DNA of 64,000 nt from GCA-002697625 sp002697625 (GTDB lineage Bacteria > Bacteroidota > Bacteroidia > Flavobacteriales > BACL11). The stretch lies in NCBI GenBank assembly GCA_964004625.1, contig CAXFOB010000039.1, positions 1 through 64,000 on the forward strand, written 5' to 3'. Positions 60,568-64,000 of this stretch are shown one piece after another. Positions within the stretch are counted from its first letter, which is position 1, and each line of letters starts with the position of its first letter. The notes beneath the pieces were generated by a model. It saw only the letters and a program-made list of their open reading frames with translations. It searched no databases and had not been told where the DNA came from. Position numbers and translations under genes: made by a program.

Positions 60568-62247
60568 ATGGAGGTAAAGTGGAACATACAACAATCTAAT
60601 CAAAATCTTGTAAAGGAACTTACTGAGGAGTTAGGGGTAAATAAGATTGTAGCGCATTTACTAGTATTAAGAGGGGTGTCTAGTTTTGATGAAGCTAAAA
60701 AGTTTTTCAGACCACAAATTTCAGATTTACACGATCCATTCTTGTTAAAAGGGATGGATAAAGCGGTAGAAAGAATTGAACTTGCATTAAAAAGAGGAGA
60801 AAAGATTCTAGTGTATGGAGATTATGATGTTGACGGCACTACTTCTGTTGCTATGATGTATAGTTATTTAAATAGGTTTACAGATAAAATTGGATATTAT
60901 ATACCAGATAGATATGGTGAAGGTTATGGAGTTTCTTTTAAGGGGATAGACTATGCTCAGATGGAAGAATATACGCTAATTATTGCTTTAGATTGTGGAA
61001 TTAGAGCTGTAAAACAAGTAGAGTACGCTTCTAATAAAGATATAGATTTTATTATTTGTGACCATCATACTCCTGGAGTAAATACGCCAAGGGCGGTATC
61101 CGTTTTAAATCCAAAGCAAAAAGATTGCAATTATCCGTATAAAGAATTATCCGGATGTGGAGTAGGCTTTAAATTGATTCAGGCTATTAGTGAAAAAAGA
61201 AATATTGACTTTAATGAAATTGGGGAATATTTAGATTTATTAGCGGTAAGTATTGGAGCAGATATCGTAGAAATGACGGGAGAGAATAGAGTTCTGGCTT
61301 TTTATGGAATGAGAGTAATCAATCAATCTCCAAGAATGGGGCTTAAAGCATTGATAGAGAAAAGTGGTAAATCTGGGGAGCTTTCTATTTCAGATGTAGT
61401 ATTTGGTATAGCTCCAAGAATAAATGCTGCTGGTAGAATAGAGCATGGTAAAAGAGCTGTAGAAATACTAATAGAGAAAGATAGTGAAAAAGCTAAAGAG
61501 TTGGCAGAAGGAATTGAAACTCATAATAAAGAACGAAAGGATTTAGACCAAAGTATCACTAAAGAAGCATTACAGATGATTGATGAAAACAAAAAATCAA
61601 CTGTTGTGTATAGTTCTGATTGGCATAAAGGAGTCGTAGGTATTGTTGCTTCGAGATTAATAGAGAAATATTACAAACCAACAATTGTATTATCCGAAAA
61701 AGACGGAGAGTTAACAGGTTCAGCAAGATCTGTAAAAGGCTTTGATTTGTATGAGGCACTTTTAAAATGTGAGCATTTATTAGAAAAATTTGGAGGACAT
61801 AAATATGCGGCAGGGCTAACAGTAAAAAAACAAAATTTAAAGTCCTTTATTTTAGAGTTTGAAAAAGTAGTTTCTGAAACTATTACCAAAGAACAACTTG
61901 TAGCAGAAATTGAAGTTGATTTAGAAATTGACATAGATGAGGTTACTCCAAAACTTTATAGAATAATAAAACAATTTGCTCCATTTGGTCCTAAAAACAG
62001 GACTCCAAATTTTGTAAGTAGAAATGTAACAGATACAGGAAAAGGGAAAAGAGTAGGAGAGGACAAATCTCATTTAAGATTAGTATTGAACACCTCTAAA
62101 AATCCTATTACTTCTATTGGGTTCAGAATGGGTGAAGAATTTGAAAAAACAAATGGTGACAAGGAGTTTGATATTTGTTATTCAGTTGATGAAAATTATT
62201 GGAATGGGACCACTTCATTACAATTAAGATTAAAAGGGATCAAGTAA
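60568..62247 (+). CDS. recJ: Single-stranded-DNA-specific exonuclease RecJ
   Basis: 559 residues. DHH phosphoesterase motifs: VYGDYDVDGTTSVAMMY, LDCGI, FIICDHHTPG and the later DHHA1 region with FGGHKYAAGLTVK. The C-terminal OB fold includes FAPFGPKNRTPNFVSRNV. RecJ digests 5' ends in RecF-pathway recombination and mismatch repair; recO is also in this window. Its TAA is directly followed by the stop of the convergent dnaG gene, leaving no space for a terminator. Confidence 0.96.
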   Translation: MEVKWNIQQSNQNLVKELTEELGVNKIVAHLLVLRGVSSFDEAKKFFRPQISDLHDPFLLKGMDKAVERIELALKRGEKILVYGDYDVDGTTSVAMMYSYLNRFTDKIGYYIPDRYGEGYGVSFKGIDYAQMEEYTLIIALDCGIRAVKQVEYASNKDIDFIICDHHTPGVNTPRAVSVLNPKQKDCNYPYKELSGCGVGFKLIQAISEKRNIDFNEIGEYLDLLAVSIGADIVEMTGENRVLAFYGMRVINQSPRMGLKALIEKSGKSGELSISDVVFGIAPRINAAGRIEHGKRAVEILIEKDSEKAKELAEGIETHNKERKDLDQSITKEALQMIDENKKSTVVYSSDWHKGVVGIVASRLIEKYYKPTIVLSEKDGELTGSARSVKGFDLYEALLKCEHLLEKFGGHKYAAGLTVKKQNLKSFILEFEKVVSETITKEQLVAEIEVDLEIDIDEVTPKLYRIIKQFAPFGPKNRTPNFVSRNVTDTGKGKRVGEDKSHLRLVLNTSKNPITSIGFRMGEEFEKTNGDKEFDICYSVDENYWNGTTSLQLRLKGIK

Positions 62248-64000
62248 TTAATTAAAGTTTCTTCCTAATAATTTATTTATTATTACAAGACCTTTATTTA
62301 GTTTTGTTAATTTAGTAATGAGCTGAATAGAAGGGTCCTCTTCTGTTTTTATTAAATCATTTATTTTCTCAATCTCACTTTTTATAAAAGCTTGTTTTAA
62401 ACTCAAGATTGATTTTTCGATAGTAAGTTCTAAGTTTTTAGTCTCATCTCCAGTAAATATTTGATGTAAATCTTCCCATTTTCTACTGATTTCATGTTTT
62501 TTACTTACAAAGGAAATCGCTAGTTGTTGTATTTCTGAATTTTCATGTTGCAGAAAATGATTTATTTTAAGACCTTTTTCCTCAGAATCTAATTGAAAAT
62601 ATTCCTTGTAAATATTTTGATAAAAGACATTCGAAAAAGTTATGCTGTCCTGATGAAGTTCATCAAAAATATATTCACTAACTTTTATTTTTTCCTCCTC
62701 AAATTCAAGTATTTCGTTACCATAATTAAATAATAATCGGAGAATTTCTTTTTCACATTCTTCAAGTAAACTAATCTTTATTGTGGATGTTTTTATTTGC
62801 TCCTCTAACTTACTTTGATTGTTGGTGAAATTACTTTTTGTAAATTGTTTTTTCATGCCTTGTAAGAAAATAGAGACTTCTCGTAATAAATCTTCTTCAG
62901 AAATATCTAATAAAGAACTGCTAATCTTACAATATTCTGAACGTAATAATCTGTCTGGAATAATAGAAATAGAACGAGCAATATCTTTAATATCTTCTAC
63001 TCTTTTTGCGGGATTATTTTGACTATTTTTGTTTAATAATTCTGTTTTGTATTGAATAAAATCCTTCTCATTATGAGATAGGTAATTAAGATATTCTTCT
63101 TGACTTAATTTTTTAGAGTAAGAGTCTGGGTCTTCTCCATCCGGGAACATTACAATCTTAACATTCATCCCTTCTTTTAGGATTAAATCAATACTTTTAA
63201 AGGAAGCTCTAAGTCCAGCTTCATCCCCATCAAAAAGTAGTGTAATATTTTTTGTAAGTCTTCCGATTAAATTTATTTGGTCTGTACTTAAAGCTGTTCC
63301 AGATGCAGACACAACATTCTCTATTCCAGCTTGATGCATAGATACAACATCTGTATATCCTTCTACAATAAAACAATTGTTCTTTTTACCAATTTCTGAC
63401 TTTGCAAAATATAAACCATATAATACTTTACTCTTATGATATATAGGGTTTTCAGGAGAATTTAGATACTTGGCTTTGTTCTTAGGGTCTAGTGCTCTTC
63501 CTCCAAATCCTAAAACTTTTCCAGAATAATTATGGATAGGAAAAATAACCCTTTCTCTAAATCTGTCAGCAGAACTTTTTTCATTAATAAACGATAATCC
63601 AGATTCTTCTAAAAACTCTTTTTGATAAGACTTTTTTAGAGCTTGTTTGGTTAATGCGTCTTTTTGTTTCGGACTATATCCTAATTGAAATTTCTTGATT
63701 ATGTCTTCCGAAAATCCTCTTTGTTTAAAATAGCTTTGAGCTATCAATTTTCCTTCTTCTGTATTCCAAAGTTGGTCCTGAAAAAATGAATTTGCAAAAG
63801 AACTTATTAAATACACTCCATCTCTTTTATTTTCTCTGTCTATCTGATCAGGAGTAAGTTCTCTCTCCTCAATTTCAATATTGTATTTTGATGCAAGTTC
63901 TTTTAAGGCTTCAGGATAAGATAATCCTCCAATTTCCATTACAAAATTTACAGCATTTCCTCCTTTTCCACATCCAAAACATTTGTATATTCCTTTGGTT
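62248..64000 (-). CDS. dnaG: DNA primase, 5' end beyond the window
   Basis: About 583 codons are visible and the frame stays open to the right edge; the start lies outside. Part of the N-terminal CHC2 zinc ribbon is still seen (KGIYKCFGCGKGGNAVNFVM), so the ATG at 63939 is an internal codon. The catalytic core begins with EIGGLSYPEALKELASKYN, and the TOPRIM motifs are VEGYTDVVSMHQAG and LFDGDEAGLRA. The C-terminal domain that meets the helicase is present. It lays the RNA primers for replication. Confidence 0.97.
   Translation of the reverse strand, partial: TKGIYKCFGCGKGGNAVNFVMEIGGLSYPEALKELASKYNIEIEERELTPDQIDRENKRDGVYLISSFANSFFQDQLWNTEEGKLIAQSYFKQRGFSEDIIKKFQLGYSPKQKDALTKQALKKSYQKEFLEESGLSFINEKSSADRFRERVIFPIHNYSGKVLGFGGRALDPKNKAKYLNSPENPIYHKSKVLYGLYFAKSEIGKKNNCFIVEGYTDVVSMHQAGIENVVSASGTALSTDQINLIGRLTKNITLLFDGDEAGLRASFKSIDLILKEGMNVKIVMFPDGEDPDSYSKKLSQEEYLNYLSHNEKDFIQYKTELLNKNSQNNPAKRVEDIKDIARSISIIPDRLLRSEYCKISSSLLDISEEDLLREVSIFLQGMKKQFTKSNFTNNQSKLEEQIKTSTIKISLLEECEKEILRLLFNYGNEILEFEEEKIKVSEYIFDELHQDSITFSNVFYQNIYKEYFQLDSEEKGLKINHFLQHENSEIQQLAISFVSKKHEISRKWEDLHQIFTGDETKNLELTIEKSILSLKQAFIKSEIEKINDLIKTEEDPSIQLITKLTKLNKGLVIINKLLGRNFN

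Noticed and set aside
1..64000. CRISPR arrays, insertion sequences, rRNA genes, riboswitches
   Set aside because: No regular spaced repeats, transposase-like protein, rRNA sequence or long structured leader could be found; apart from the tRNA region, intergenic gaps are all below 170 bp.

Overview
The window is AT-rich, densely coded DNA from a member of the Bacteroidota, most likely a Flavobacteriales-type organism. I cannot name the genus. The evidence is: type IX secretion (T9SS) components of the PorW/SprE and PorZ types, two proteins with T9SS type A C-terminal sorting domains, a TonB-dependent receptor of the phylum's style, an F-type ATP synthase operon that stops after the gamma gene (no beta/epsilon), the DUF4271-HemD and DUF4292-EnvC gene pairs, a fused DAHP synthase/chorismate mutase, and repeated TAnnTTTG promoter boxes with almost no Shine-Dalgarno sequences.

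Layout. 1-846 is the N-terminal part of an ALDH7-type aldehyde dehydrogenase (minus strand). 947-7025 is a tight minus-strand operon: M23 peptidase, GH3-family protein, dxr, rseP and a cation/proton antiporter. From 7122 the plus strand carries the PorW/SprE lipoprotein, a bactofilin, atpZ, a small membrane protein and atpB-E-F-H-A-G, ending in a terminator at 15834. 15915-27039 (plus) holds enoyl-CoA hydratase, a polysaccharide flippase, dut, a sugar nucleotidyltransferase, a TPR protein, a DUF4292 lipoprotein, an EnvC-like protein, TatA, GatA, an MltD-like transglycosylase and a DUF4837 lipoprotein. 27036-34725 (minus) is porZ-recO-TonB receptor-secreted beta-propeller protein.

A tRNA-Arg(TCG) at 34817-34890 is followed by the one clearly accessory stretch (about 34.9-36.8 kb): 9-bp direct repeats, the 3' remnant of a duplicated gene, a small DUF5681-like protein and an unrecognised 470-residue protein with an EF-hand-like loop. 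Next come two secreted proteins (36825-39898) that share an unusual C-terminal tag, a methyltransferase, mnmG (with a parS-like palindrome 3 bp in front of its start codon), ybeY, a giant DUF4175-type membrane/coiled-coil protein, gltX-folB, glyS, DUF3109 and DUF3817 proteins, a glutaryl-CoA dehydrogenase, DUF4271-hemD, rnpA-yidD, a C-terminal processing protease, an O-antigen ligase-like protein, alr, tdk, rsmI, DAHP synthase/chorismate mutase, recJ and the 5'-truncated dnaG that runs off the right edge.

Functional themes are energy conservation (ATP synthase), envelope building (Dxr/isoprenoids, flippase, ligase, Alr, LytM and SLT enzymes), T9SS secretion with its cargo, and core information processing. 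Architecture is compact: all five convergent protein-gene pairs overlap or lie within 2 bp of each other, many same-strand neighbours overlap at stop/start, and several genes have a promoter box so close to the ATG that leaderless mRNAs are predicted.

Most interesting points: the parS-like site at mnmG, the recurring TAnnTTTG-N4-ATG arrangement, a perfect 15-bp hairpin after atpE, the decayed element beside tRNA-Arg with its unknown gene, and the alternative C-terminal tag shared by two adjacent secreted proteins. I found no CRISPR array, insertion sequence or rRNA. The only stretch over 300 bases without a protein gene is 34726-35079, which holds the tRNA, its promoter, the direct repeats and the gene remnant.
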